Source: Gemmatimonadota bacterium (GTDB taxonomy: Bacteria > JAAXHH01). Taken from it: 64,000 bases of DNA. Each line of letters starts with the position of its first letter. Positions within the stretch are counted from its first letter, which is position 1. The notes under the pieces were generated by a model. The model did not search any database. It had not been told where the DNA came from and worked only from the letters and a program-made list of their open reading frames with translations. This document shows, in pieces, positions 44,212 to 53,267 of the stretch. The DNA lies in NCBI GenBank assembly GCA_009841265.1, contig VXMB01000007.1:1-64000 (forward strand), written 5' to 3'. Made by a program: the position numbers and the translations under genes.

Positions 44212-44883
44212 TTAGTCTTCTTGCTCGTCCTCGGTCCCGTCTTCTTCCTCGCCGTCTTCCCGGGCCTGGCCGATGATTTCCGGCTCTTCCTGCTCCAGGT
44301 CGACTTCCTCTTCCTCCGGCTCCTCGGCCATCGGCGTCAGTACCGATACCACGGCGACCTCTCCGTCGGTGACGATTTCGACGTTCTCGAAGGAAAGATC
44401 GCTGATGTGGATCGTATCGCCCATGCTCAGTTCGCTGATATCCACTTCCAGGTGCTCTGGAATCTCGGAAGCCACGCAACTGATTTCGACCACCCGCAGG
44501 GACTGGTCGAGCACGCCGCCGTCTCTCGTCACGCCGATGGGCTCACCGATCATCACGAGCGAAACCTCCGTGGTGATCCGGTCGCTCATCCTGATCTGCT
44601 GGAAATCGGCGTGGAGCAACTGGTTTCTCAGGTAGTCCCGCTGGATATCCCGCAACAGGGCTTTCTTGTCCTCCATGCCCTCGATTTCCAGGTTGATGAC
44701 GACGCTCTCGCCCCGGGTCTTTCTGAGGAAGCCCTCGAACTCGCGATAGTCGAGGGTCAGCGGCGTGGAAGATTCCCCGCTGCCGTAGACCACGGCGGGT
44801 AGCGCGCCGTCCCGCCGAAGCGACTTGGCGACCTGTTTGCCGGTGTCCGTCCGCTGACGGGCTTTTAACGATACCTGGTTCAT
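44212..44883 (-). CDS. rplY: 50S ribosomal protein L25/Ctc-type
   Basis: 223 residues, the long CTC form with an N-terminal 5S rRNA-binding L25 domain (about 1-95) and a C-terminal beta domain. The tail is very acidic (EEPEEEEVDLEQEEPE). AGGAG precedes the ATG. It lies between prs and pth, a conserved arrangement. Confidence 0.93.
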   Translation of the reverse strand: MNQVSLKARQRTDTGKQVAKSLRRDGALPAVVYGSGESSTPLTLDYREFEGFLRKTRGESVVINLEIEGMEDKKALLRDIQRDYLRNQLLHADFQQIRMSDRITTEVSLVMIGEPIGVTRDGGVLDQSLRVVEISCVASEIPEHLEVDISELSMGDTIHISDLSFENVEIVTDGEVAVVSVLTPMAEEPEEEEVDLEQEEPEIIGQAREDGEEEDGTEDEQED

Positions 44884-44897
44884 CTACTTCTCCTGTT

Positions 44898-45851
44898 TCA
44901 AGTCTGATCCGACGATTCGAAGAGCGAACTGACGGATTTTTCTTCGTGTATGCGCTTGATCGCCTCGCCGAACAGGGACGCCACGGACAACTGTTCCAGC
45001 TTGCCCCGACACATGTCCTCGTTCAGGCGTATCGAATCCGAGACGATCAGGCAGTCCAGTACGGAATCCTCCACCTTCTGCATGGCGTTTCCGGAGAGCA
45101 ACGCGTGGGTGCACGCCGCGTAGATCGTCTCCGCGCCGTTCTTCTTCAGGGCCTCGGCCGCGCCGGTCAGGCTCCCCCCGGTGTCGATCATGTCGTCGCG
45201 GATGATCACGTTCTTTCCTTCCACTTCGCCGATCACGTTGACGACCTCGGACACGTTGGGTCTCGGCCGACGCTTGTCCACCAAGGCCAGCGGGCAGTTC
45301 AGCCGCCTGCCGTAGGACCGGGCCATGGCCATGCCCCCGGCGTCCGGGGACGCGATCACCAGGTCATCCGAAGTACCCAGTTCCCTGAGCCGGCGGGTAA
45401 ATACCGGCGCCGAATACAGGTGGTCCAGGGGGATGTCGAAGAACCCCTGGATCTGGGGCGCGTGCAGGTCCATGGTCAGCACGCGGTCCGCTCCGGCCGC
45501 GGCGATCAGGTTCGCCATGACCTTTGCCGAAATGGGTACCCGGGGTCCCGCCTTGCGGTCCTGGCGGGCGTAGCCGTAGTAGGGGATCACCGCGGTGGCC
45601 CTTCGCGCCGATGCCCGTTTGGCCGCGTCCAGCAGCAACAGAAGTTCGACGAGGTTCTCCGCCGGCGAGTTGGTCGACTGGACTACGAACACGTCGGTGC
45701 CGCGGATGTCCTCGTTGATGTGGATCCGGATCTCGTCGTCGCTGAAACGGGAAACGGCGGCGTTGCCCAGGGGTACGCCGAGATATTCGCAGATGTCTTG
45801 TGCAAGCGGTGCGTTTGAATTCCCACTCAGAATCTTCAAACCGACCGCCAC
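44898..45851 (-). CDS. prs: Ribose-phosphate pyrophosphokinase
   Basis: 317 residues. LKILSGNSNAPLAQDICEYLG, SRFSDDEIRIHINEDIRG, the ATP-region YARQDRKAGPR and the PRPP loop VIIRDDMIDTGGSL identify PRPP synthetase. The start is GTG 45851 with AGGAGG 8 nt upstream; the frame open to 45938 is spurious. It supplies PRPP, which the PyrR/pyr pathway in this window also uses. Confidence 0.97.
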   Translation of the reverse strand: MAVGLKILSGNSNAPLAQDICEYLGVPLGNAAVSRFSDDEIRIHINEDIRGTDVFVVQSTNSPAENLVELLLLLDAAKRASARRATAVIPYYGYARQDRKAGPRVPISAKVMANLIAAAGADRVLTMDLHAPQIQGFFDIPLDHLYSAPVFTRRLRELGTSDDLVIASPDAGGMAMARSYGRRLNCPLALVDKRRPRPNVSEVVNVIGEVEGKNVIIRDDMIDTGGSLTGAAEALKKNGAETIYAACTHALLSGNAMQKVEDSVLDCLIVSDSIRLNEDMCRGKLEQLSVASLFGEAIKRIHEEKSVSSLFESSDQT

Positions 45852-45876
45852 GTGCCGCCCTCCTCTAGTACCTCGA

Positions 45877-46752
45877 TTAAACCGCGGCATCCCGCCGGGA
45901 TGACGAGGAGACCGCGAAGACCCGCCAGGACGGTTCAACCCGTCCCCGCAAGTCCTGTGCTATCCGTTCCGCCTCCGCCCGGCCGGGTGCCAGTCCGAAG
46001 ACCGACGGGCCGCTGCCGGACATCAGCATACCCTTCAGTCCGGCGCCCGCAAGCAGGTCCCTCGCCCTTTCGATTTCGGGGTGGGCTGCCCGGACCGCCG
46101 GTTCCAGGTCGTTATGCAGACAGGAGGCCAGTCTATCGGCATCCCCGGCCTGCATGACAGAAGAGATTAAGTTAATACAGGACGCGTCTTTTGTCAATTC
46201 CATTTTCCACTGGCTGTAGGCCCATCCGCTCGCGACTTCGAGGGGCGGGCAGACCAGGACGTAGTGGCGCGGTCCGGGCGCATCCAGCCAGGCGACCTTT
46301 TCCCCCCGTCCGGAAGCTACGGCCACACCGCCATGGAGGCAGAAGGGCACGTCGGATCCGAGCTCCGCGGCGAGGTCCGCCAGGTCTTCTTCCCCCAACC
46401 CCAGCGACCAGAGCGCGTTGAGCCCGTGCAGCGTCATGGCCGCGTTGCCGCTCCCGCCGGCGAGTCCCGCGGCCACGGGGATGCGCTTCTCGATGTGGAT
46501 CCGCGCGCCCCGTTCGCCGAGTCCGCAGCGCTCACGCACGAGTCCGGCCGCCCTGTGGACCAGGTTGCGCCCGTCCGTCGGTACGGCCGGATCGGAACAG
46601 GAGACGGTCGTTCCCTGCTCCTGTGCGGACACTTCCAGTTCATCGGCCAGGTCCACGGTCTCCATCAGTGTGACGATCTCGTGGTAGCCGTCGGCCCGCT
46701 TGCCGAGCAGGTGAATGGCGAGATTGATCTTGGCAAAGGAACGAAGGGTCAT
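45877..46752 (-). CDS. ispE: 4-diphosphocytidyl-2-C-methyl-D-erythritol kinase
   Basis: 291 residues of the GHMP family: SFAKINLAIHLLGKRADGYHE in part (AKINLAIHLLGKRADGYHE), the ATP loop PVAAGLAGGSGNAA and the C-terminal MSGSGPSVFGL. It phosphorylates CDP-ME in the MEP isoprenoid pathway. ATG 46752 overlaps the gmhA stop (ATGA). It lies just before prs, a frequent arrangement. Confidence 0.95.
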   Translation of the reverse strand: MTLRSFAKINLAIHLLGKRADGYHEIVTLMETVDLADELEVSAQEQGTTVSCSDPAVPTDGRNLVHRAAGLVRERCGLGERGARIHIEKRIPVAAGLAGGSGNAAMTLHGLNALWSLGLGEEDLADLAAELGSDVPFCLHGGVAVASGRGEKVAWLDAPGPRHYVLVCPPLEVASGWAYSQWKMELTKDASCINLISSVMQAGDADRLASCLHNDLEPAVRAAHPEIERARDLLAGAGLKGMLMSGSGPSVFGLAPGRAEAERIAQDLRGRVEPSWRVFAVSSSSRRDAAV

Positions 46753-47315
46753 TCGCCGTCCGCAATGCGGGAGGTAGTCTGCGTGATGATGATGTGGACG
46801 ATGATCATGTGCATGTTTTCCGCCATGCCGTAGTCGTCCACGGGGACGTGGACCGAGTGATCGGCCATTTCCTTCAGCTTCCCGCCGGAGAACCCTGTCA
46901 CCGCGACCGTTATCATCCCGGCGGAACGGGCGAACTCCATGGCGCGGATCACGTTGGGGCTGTTCCCCGACGCGCTGATGCCGATGACTACGTCTCCAGG
47001 CGCGCCGAGATTGCGCAGCTGCTGCTCGAAGACCAGGTCGTAGTCGAAGTCGTTGGCCCATGCCGTGACGTAGGGCAGGTTGTCGGTGAGGCTGTTGACC
47101 CGGAAGCGGGACGCGTCCTCCGTGCCGCGGAGCGTGCCCTTGCCCAGGTCCACGGCGAAGTGGGAAGCCGTGGCCGCGCTGCCGCCGTTGCCGATGACGA
47201 AGATCCCCCGCCCGTTCTTCCGCGCGTCCATCAGGAGATCGATGAGCGCCTGCACTTCGCCGGGTTCGATCCGGCCGAGGACCTCCTTTGTCCATTCGAG
47301 GTACTCGCGGATCAT
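46749..47315 (-). CDS. gmhA: SIS-domain sedoheptulose-7-phosphate isomerase
   Basis: 188 residues. FVIGNGGSAATASHFAVDLGKG and GISASGNSPNVIRAMEFA are GmhA/SIS motifs. It makes heptose-7-phosphate for cell-envelope glycans. I prefer ATG 47315 (MIREYLEWTKEV); the ATG at 47333 gives six extra residues. The start region is duplicated upstream, and the first copy makes a 13-codon leader frame (see repeat). Confidence 0.9.
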   Translation of the reverse strand: MIREYLEWTKEVLGRIEPGEVQALIDLLMDARKNGRGIFVIGNGGSAATASHFAVDLGKGTLRGTEDASRFRVNSLTDNLPYVTAWANDFDYDLVFEQQLRNLGAPGDVVIGISASGNSPNVIRAMEFARSAGMITVAVTGFSGGKLKEMADHSVHVPVDDYGMAENMHMIIVHIIITQTTSRIADGE

Positions 47316-47353
47316 CGGACCACCCCCGTCCATTCGAGGTATTCGCGGATCAT
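47290..47353. repeat. Duplicated 5' end of gmhA
   Basis: 47290-47315 and 47328-47353 match over 26 bp with one mismatch. Each encodes MIREYLEW. The upstream copy overlaps the hddA stop and ends in TGA after 13 codons, at the edge of the real gmhA start. Confidence 0.9.
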
Positions 47354-48336
47354 TTCGATACCTGCCTTCGCATGTTGAAGATCACCTTGGTGCCGTCGCG
47401 TTCCAGGTTGAAGGGCAGTTCCCGGTAGTCGGACAGCGCGTCGCGCACCCGGTATTGGGTAGACTCCGGGCAGCACAGGAGCAGGAAGCCGCCGCCGCCC
47501 GCGCCGCACACCTTGCCGCCCGTGGCGCCGGCGTCCCTGGCCTTCCGGTACATGGTGTCGATCTCGTCGTTGCTCACGAGTCCGGACATTTTGTACTTCC
47601 AGGTCCAGCCCCGGTCCAGTAGCTCGCCCATGCGGTCGATCTCCCCTGCCGCGAGGGCTGATCGCGCGCTTTGCGCCACGGACTTGATCTCTTTCACCAG
47701 GGCGAACTTGTCGGTCATGTTCGCTTTCTGCTCGCGCAGGATGGTCTCCGCCTTGCGGGTCTTGTTGGTGTAGAACAGCATCAGGCTTTCGCTCAACCGT
47801 TCCGCGTGGCCGTCGGCGAGGCCGAGGCGTTCCACCTCCACGCCGCCGGGCCGGAACGTGAACCCGCACAGTCCGCCGTAGGCCGCGATGTACTGGTCCT
47901 GCTTCCCGATGGGCTGGCCGCACCGTTCGATCTCGATCTCGCAGGCGTCCCGCGCCAGTTTCTCGGTCGGCTGCGGGTTGCCGCAATAGGTATACAGGGC
48001 ATTCAGCAGGCCTACCGTGATACTGCTCGAGGACCCCAGGCCCGATCCCTCGGAAGGGATGTCCGTCAGCGTCGTGATCTCCACGCCCCGGGTCACGCCG
48101 GTGAGCCGCAGCGCCTCCCGGATCAGGTCGTGCTCGATCTCATCCGGATGATCGACGGCCTCCCGCTTCGAGTAGTTGATGTAGATGCGGTCGTCGAACC
48201 GTTCGTTGATGATGACGAAGATGTACTTGTCGATGGCCGCGCTGACGACCAGACCGTCCTCCCGTTCGTAGAAATCGGCGAAATCCGTGAGGCCGCCGGC
48301 GAAGCTGATGCGCAGGGGCGTCTGGGTGATGATCAT
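47350..48336 (-). CDS. hddA: D-glycero-D-manno-heptose 7-phosphate kinase-type GHMP kinase
   Basis: 328 residues. TPLRISFAGGLTDFADFYE and the ATP loop PSEGSGLGSSSSITVGLLNAL in part, with KQDQYIAAYGGLCGF and KVCGAGGGGFLL, match HddA-like kinases. It would act after GmhA on heptose-7-phosphate. It overlaps rmlD by 4 nt. The nucleotidyltransferase that normally completes NDP-heptose synthesis is not adjacent. Confidence 0.87.
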   Translation of the reverse strand: MIITQTPLRISFAGGLTDFADFYEREDGLVVSAAIDKYIFVIINERFDDRIYINYSKREAVDHPDEIEHDLIREALRLTGVTRGVEITTLTDIPSEGSGLGSSSSITVGLLNALYTYCGNPQPTEKLARDACEIEIERCGQPIGKQDQYIAAYGGLCGFTFRPGGVEVERLGLADGHAERLSESLMLFYTNKTRKAETILREQKANMTDKFALVKEIKSVAQSARSALAAGEIDRMGELLDRGWTWKYKMSGLVSNDEIDTMYRKARDAGATGGKVCGAGGGGFLLLCCPESTQYRVRDALSDYRELPFNLERDGTKVIFNMRRQVSK

Positions 48337-49271
48337 GGATTCCCGCCGGTGGTTTCGTCGGTGGCGTCCGGGTGCGCCCCCCGCGCGTCGGTCGGGCCAG
48401 CCAATTGCGAATCGCCGCGGCCTGCCCGCCGCGCCAGGTATCCGTCCAGGGCGTCCTCCCAGGCAGGTAATTCCGCGATGCCCATGGACCTGATCCGGCC
48501 GTTGTCCAGCACCGTGTACAGGGGCCGGGCGGCGGGAGCGCCGTACGCTTCGGTGGTCGTGGGCTTCAAGGCCGCTTCGATGCCCGTTTTTCGAAATATG
48601 GTCCGTGCAAAGTCATAGTAGGAACACGCGCCTGCGCCGGTCACATGGTACGTGCCGAAGGCGTCGGTGGTCACCAGTTCCGCAAGGGCGCGGGCCAGGT
48701 CGGCCGTCCCCGTGGGCGACATCACCTGGTCGCTGACCACGACCACTTCTCGTCTTTCGGTGCCGGCACGGATCATGGCCTCGACGAAATTGTATCCTTT
48801 CCCGCCCCCGCCGGAGTGGCCGAACAGACCGGTGGTGCGGATGATGAAATGACGGTCCCAGGTCGAACGCACTAGGTGTTCACCGGAGAGCTTGGCCGTG
48901 CCGTAGACATTCAGGGGCAGGGGCAGGTCATCCTCTCGGTAAGGTCGGTCCGCCGTGCCGTCGAAGACGAAATTCGTGCTGACGTGCACCAGTTTCGCCC
49001 CGTACATGCGGCAGGCCATGGCAAGGTGCCAGGGGCCGAAGGCATTGACGGCGAAGGTCTTGTCGGGATGGGACTCGCATTCGTCGACGCGGTGGTACGC
49101 CGCGGTATTGATCACCGCTTCGGGCCGGTGGTCCTTCAGCAGGCCGTAAACGCGGTGTTTCTCGGTGACGTCGAGTTCACCGTGCGTGCACGGAATCAGT
49201 TCGTGATCCACCAGCGAACGCTGCAGGTCCGTACCCAGTTGTCCCCGGGCCCCGGTTATGAGGATGCTCAT
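48333..49271 (-). CDS. rmlD: dTDP-4-dehydrorhamnose reductase-like (RmlD)
   Basis: 312 residues of the short-chain reductase superfamily. ILITGARGQLGTDL is the NAD-binding loop, YGTAKLSGE the YxxxK catalytic pair, and VSTNFVFDG the Ser region. It reduces dTDP-4-keto-rhamnose in dTDP-L-rhamnose synthesis. The C-terminal 30 residues are hydrophilic and not part of the domain. rmlABC are not seen here. Confidence 0.85.
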   Translation of the reverse strand: MSILITGARGQLGTDLQRSLVDHELIPCTHGELDVTEKHRVYGLLKDHRPEAVINTAAYHRVDECESHPDKTFAVNAFGPWHLAMACRMYGAKLVHVSTNFVFDGTADRPYREDDLPLPLNVYGTAKLSGEHLVRSTWDRHFIIRTTGLFGHSGGGGKGYNFVEAMIRAGTERREVVVVSDQVMSPTGTADLARALAELVTTDAFGTYHVTGAGACSYYDFARTIFRKTGIEAALKPTTTEAYGAPAARPLYTVLDNGRIRSMGIAELPAWEDALDGYLARRAGRGDSQLAGPTDARGAHPDATDETTGGNP

Positions 49272-49310
49272 TTTCTTGTGTTCATCTGGTCCAGGTCGTC
49301 GTCGACGGTT

Positions 49311-49353
49311 GCGGCCGGGCTACGCGGAACTCTGGCGGCCGGGCTACGCGGAA
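49311..49353. repeat. 19-bp direct repeat between alaS and rmlD
   Basis: 49311-49329 and 49335-49353 are identical. They lie in the spacer downstream of the alaS stop, 24 bp or more beyond it. Confidence 0.9.
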
Positions 49354-49376
49354 TCCAGGAGCCGGCGGGTTGCCGG

Positions 49377-52013
49377 TCAGGCGTCCCGCAGGTGTTGCTC
49401 GACAACCCCCGGCGCCTGATCCACGGCTTCGTCGATCCGGGACGCGTCCTTCCCCCCGGCCTGCGCCATATGCGCCTTGCCCCCGCCGCCGCCCCCGATG
49501 AAGGCGGCCACGTCCCGCGCCAGCTTGCCCGCGTGGAGGCCGCGCCCGGAAATCGCGCCGTCGGTCACCACGACGATGCATACGGGGCGTTCCTCGAAGC
49601 TGGCGAACAGCACGCCGACCGCTGCGCCGGAAAGTCGTTCGCGCAGCGTGTCTCCCATGGCGCGGAGGGTGTCCACGTCCGGGCAATCCACCCGGCCCGC
49701 GGCGACGGCGACGCCGTCCGCGTCCACGGCGCCGTCTACGAGTTCATCGGCCCAGTTCCCCGCCGAGGACCGGCCCATTTCGCGGACGTGCCGTTCCAGT
49801 TCGCGGACCCGCGCGGTCAGGTCACCGGCCCTTTTCACCAGGTCCTCCGGATCGCCCTTGAGGGCTTCCGCGGCCCCCGCGACGAGTCCTTCGTCCCGCT
49901 TGACGGTTTCGTACGCGCCGGCGCCGGTCAGGGCCTCCACCCGCCGCACGCCGGCGGCGATGCCCGACTCCCGGACCAGCCGGAACAACCCGATCTCGCC
50001 CGTGGCGCCGAGGTGGGTGCCGCCGCACAGCTCCAGGCTTACCTCGCCGATGCGCACCACGCGCACCCGGTCCTCGTACTTTTCCGTAAAAAGCGCCATA
50101 GCGCCCTGGCGCTTCGCGTCTTCCAGGTCGGTTTCGAACGGTTCCACGCCGATGTTCTCCCAGACGAGCTCGTTGACCCGGCGTTCGATCGCGTTCTGTT
50201 CTTCGGGCGTGACCGCGCTGAAATGCGAGAAATCGAAACGCAGGCGGTCGGGCGCGACCACGGAACCCCGCTGTTCCACGTGGGCGCCCAGGGTTTCCCG
50301 AAGCACGGCGTGCAGGAGGTGGGTCGCCGTATGGTTCCGCATGATGGCCTGCCTGCGGGCTGCGTCGACCCGCGCGGTGACGGTCATGCCGGGCTTGAGA
50401 TCGGCGGCGCTTTCGGGGTCGCAGTGGTGGATGATGGTGTCACCGTCCCGCGTGGTGTCCAGCACGGCGATCCGACCGCACGATTCCGTCTCCAGCCAGC
50501 CGGCGTCGCCCACCTGTCCGCCCGATTCGGCGTAGAAGGGGGTTTGGGTGAGGATGACGTAATCACCCTCAGCAGTTACGACCTCGGCATCTTCGACGGC
50601 GAGCTTATCGTATCCCAGAAATATGGTAGGGTTCACAACCTTGACATCAACCGTGATTGATGGCGTACCGCTCGTGATCCTCGCTTTTGTTGACCGCTCC
50701 CGCTGCCCCTCCATCTCCGCCTCGAAGCCGGCCATATCCACGGTCATGTCCTTCTCATCGGCCATCAGCTGTGTCAGGTCCACCGGGAAACCGTAGGTAT
50801 CGTACAGCTTGAAGGCCTCTTCGCCCCGGATTTTATTTCGACCTTCGGCGCCTGCCCGTTCGACGATATCCTCGAAGAGTTCGATGCCGTGATCGAGCGT
50901 GCGCCCGAAGCTTTCCTCTTCGGACCGGATCACCTGCTCCACCTTTTCCTGCGCGGTACGGAGTTCCGGGTAGGCTGCGCCCATCTCTTCGGTGAGCGTC
51001 GGCACGAGCCGGTAGAGGAAGGGATCAGACAGGCCGAGATTGCGGCCAAACCTTGCCGCGCGCCGGAGTATGCGCCTGAGGACGTAGCCCCGCCCTTCGT
51101 TGGAAGGCAGAGCGCCGTCGGTTATTGCGAACGCCAGGGCCCGGATATGATCGGCGACGACGCGGTAGGCCACGTCCGTATCCCCTTCCGCGTAGGGATG
51201 TTGCGACAGTTCGCCGATGTGGTCCATCAGTGGGCGGAACACGTCGGTCTCGTAGTTCGAATCCACGCCCTGAAGGATGCTGAGCATGCGTTCGAACCCC
51301 ATGCCCGTGTCGACGTGGCGGGACGGCAGGGGCGTCAACGCGCCATCGGCGCCTCGGTCGTACTGGATGAAGACCAGGTTCCAGATTTCCACCAAGCGTG
51401 TAGGGTCTTCAAGTGCTTGGTCTCCGTTGGCCCCGCCGACATGGCCGGGATCTTCATTCCGACCTGTCCGCTCCGGACCCAGGTCGTAGTGGATTTCCGA
51501 GTTGGGACCGCAGGGCCCGGTCTCGCCCATTTCCCAGAAGTTGTCCTTCTCGTCGAATCGGAGTATGCGGTCGGCGGGCACGCCGGTGTGACGCTGCCAG
51601 AGCAGCTCGGCCTCGTCATCCTCGCGGAACACGGTAACCCACAGTCGTTCGGCGGGGAGTTTCAGCCTCTCCGTGAGCAGTTCCCAGGCCCAGGTGATGG
51701 CTTCTTCCTTGTAGTAGTCGCCGAAGGACCAGTTCCCGAGCATTTCGAAGAAGGTCTGGTGGATGGGCGACCGGCCCACGTCTTCGAGGTCGTTGTGCTT
51801 TCCGCCGGCGCGAATGCACTTTTGGAAATCCACCGCGCGCACGTATTCGCGGGTGCTCTTCCCAAGGAAAACGTCCTTGAACTGGTTCATCCCCGCGTTG
51901 GTGAAGAGCAACGTGGGATCATCCCAGGGCACCACGCTGGCGCTCGGCACGATCGTATGGCCACGGTCGGCGAAAAACTCGATAAAGGACTTTCGCAGTT
52001 CGGCTCCGGTCAA
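49377..52013 (-). CDS. alaS: Alanyl-tRNA synthetase
   Basis: 878 residues. Class II motifs are TLLFTNAGMNQFKDVFLG and GRSPIHQTFFEMLGNWSFGDY in parts; the editing site has HTATHLLH and the zinc motif CGGTHLGATGEIG; the C-terminal region carries the DHHA1-like GGGGGKAHMAQAGG loop. The start is TTG 52013, overlapping the recX stop (TTGA), with GAGGAG 8 nt upstream. It charges tRNA-Ala; one such tRNA is at 59219-59291. Confidence 0.97.
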   Translation of the reverse strand: MTGAELRKSFIEFFADRGHTIVPSASVVPWDDPTLLFTNAGMNQFKDVFLGKSTREYVRAVDFQKCIRAGGKHNDLEDVGRSPIHQTFFEMLGNWSFGDYYKEEAITWAWELLTERLKLPAERLWVTVFREDDEAELLWQRHTGVPADRILRFDEKDNFWEMGETGPCGPNSEIHYDLGPERTGRNEDPGHVGGANGDQALEDPTRLVEIWNLVFIQYDRGADGALTPLPSRHVDTGMGFERMLSILQGVDSNYETDVFRPLMDHIGELSQHPYAEGDTDVAYRVVADHIRALAFAITDGALPSNEGRGYVLRRILRRAARFGRNLGLSDPFLYRLVPTLTEEMGAAYPELRTAQEKVEQVIRSEEESFGRTLDHGIELFEDIVERAGAEGRNKIRGEEAFKLYDTYGFPVDLTQLMADEKDMTVDMAGFEAEMEGQRERSTKARITSGTPSITVDVKVVNPTIFLGYDKLAVEDAEVVTAEGDYVILTQTPFYAESGGQVGDAGWLETESCGRIAVLDTTRDGDTIIHHCDPESAADLKPGMTVTARVDAARRQAIMRNHTATHLLHAVLRETLGAHVEQRGSVVAPDRLRFDFSHFSAVTPEEQNAIERRVNELVWENIGVEPFETDLEDAKRQGAMALFTEKYEDRVRVVRIGEVSLELCGGTHLGATGEIGLFRLVRESGIAAGVRRVEALTGAGAYETVKRDEGLVAGAAEALKGDPEDLVKRAGDLTARVRELERHVREMGRSSAGNWADELVDGAVDADGVAVAAGRVDCPDVDTLRAMGDTLRERLSGAAVGVLFASFEERPVCIVVVTDGAISGRGLHAGKLARDVAAFIGGGGGGKAHMAQAGGKDASRIDEAVDQAPGVVEQHLRDA

Positions 52014-52666
52014 TTTCGGGACTCCTCTATCTCGTCCAGCACGCGATGGACGACCTGGTAGATGACGGCCTGCCCGAACCCGCGCCTGCCCAGGAAGGCG
52101 ACCATGCGGCGGTGTGCCGCATCGCGGTCGAGCCGGGCATATCGATAGGACTGGCGGCGCAGCGCCTCGTAGGCCCGTTCGGTTTCCCCTTCGCGGGATG
52201 CACTTTCCTCGAGGGCGGTATCGACGACTTCGGCGTCAATCCCCTTCTGACGCAACTCGCGGCGCAGCAGGGACAGGCCGGCCGGCCTTCTTCGAAGCCG
52301 TTCGTCGATCCACAGCCGGGCGAAGCGCCCGTCGTCGATCAGCCCCGCGTGTTCCAGCCGGTCCAGCACCTGGTCGATCACCTCGTCCGTCCGGCCCCTG
52401 GACTTGAGTTTCACCGCCAGCTCGCGGCGGGTCCGCATGCGGTGGTCGATGAGCCGGTGGGCTTCGGTCATGGCCCGGGAGACGCCGTCGGCCAGTTCCA
52501 CTTCCTGCAGCCGTTCCGGGTCCATCGCCTGACCGTCGAATAGTCCGAACCGGAGGAAGGTCTCTTCCGTAATCGTCAGGATGCGTTCCCCGTCGATCGT
52601 GACCTTGCGTTCCCGTCGACCTCCACTCCCCCGCGGCGTGATATCCGTTATGGTCGGCATGGTCAT
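52010..52666 (-). CDS. recX: Regulatory protein RecX
   Basis: 218 residues with three RecX tandem helical repeats: AHRLIDHRMRTRRELAVKL, the LEHAGLIDDGRFARLWIDER region and LRRELRQKGI. RecX modulates RecA filaments. It overlaps both thpR (4 nt) and alaS. recA is not adjacent, unlike in many genomes. Confidence 0.92.
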   Translation of the reverse strand: MTMPTITDITPRGSGGRRERKVTIDGERILTITEETFLRFGLFDGQAMDPERLQEVELADGVSRAMTEAHRLIDHRMRTRRELAVKLKSRGRTDEVIDQVLDRLEHAGLIDDGRFARLWIDERLRRRPAGLSLLRRELRQKGIDAEVVDTALEESASREGETERAYEALRRQSYRYARLDRDAAHRRMVAFLGRRGFGQAVIYQVVHRVLDEIEESRN

Positions 52667-53217
52667 TCCAGTTCGACATGATCGATGACCGTGTACAAGG
52701 GCCCGTCCGGTTTCAGATCGCTCTTCACCACGGCCGCGCGCTTCACCGCAAATGGTTCGGTCTCGAAGGCCATGTCTCCGATCAGATCCGTCAGCTTGGT
52801 CAGGCCCCGCGGCGATCGCACCCGACCGATAGTCAGGTGCGGCGAAAAGGGCCGTTCCTCGCGAACGAAGCCGCGGGCGTGCAGTTCGGCCTCGATGCGT
52901 TGCTGCATGGCGACCAGTTCGTCCCGTCCTTCTACGATCGAAACCCAGAAAACGCGCGGGCGGTTCATATCCGGGAAGGCGCCGATGCGTCCCAGTTTCA
53001 GGTCGAAGGCGCCCGCCGAATCGAGCGCCGCGCTCAGCCCATCGCGAATGACCGCCGGCTGGTCCGTACCAATGTTACCGAGGAATTTCAGCGTGACGTG
53101 GATGTTGTCCGGTTCGACCCACTTGATGTCGGTCCCCGTCGTATTCAGGTGATTGATCAGTTGCGCGATCCGGTCCTTTGCGGAATCCGGGACTTCCACG
53201 GCGATGAACGTTCGCAT
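52663..53217 (-). CDS. thpR: RNA 2',3'-cyclic phosphodiesterase
   Basis: 184 residues of the LigT/2H superfamily with two HxTx motifs, HVTLKFLG and HLTIGRV. It opens 2',3'-cyclic phosphates on RNA. The ATG at 53217 follows the duplicated end of cinA. Position between cinA and recX is a known arrangement. Confidence 0.93.
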   Translation of the reverse strand: MRTFIAVEVPDSAKDRIAQLINHLNTTGTDIKWVEPDNIHVTLKFLGNIGTDQPAVIRDGLSAALDSAGAFDLKLGRIGAFPDMNRPRVFWVSIVEGRDELVAMQQRIEAELHARGFVREERPFSPHLTIGRVRSPRGLTKLTDLIGDMAFETEPFAVKRAAVVKSDLKPDGPLYTVIDHVELE

Positions 53218-53227
53218 CGAATACCTT

Positions 53228-53267
53228 TCTACGTGGCCTGCGGGTTGTCTACGTGGCCTGCGGGTTG
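53228..53267. repeat. 20-bp tandem duplication across the cinA stop codon
   Basis: 53228-53247 and 53248-53267 are identical, adjacent 20-bp units. The second contains the last codons and TAG of cinA. Confidence 0.95.

Noticed and set aside
45877..47295. 472-residue frame combining ispE with upstream sequence
   Set aside because: The upstream half is an out-of-frame reading of gmhA; ispE begins at the ATGA overlap at 46752.
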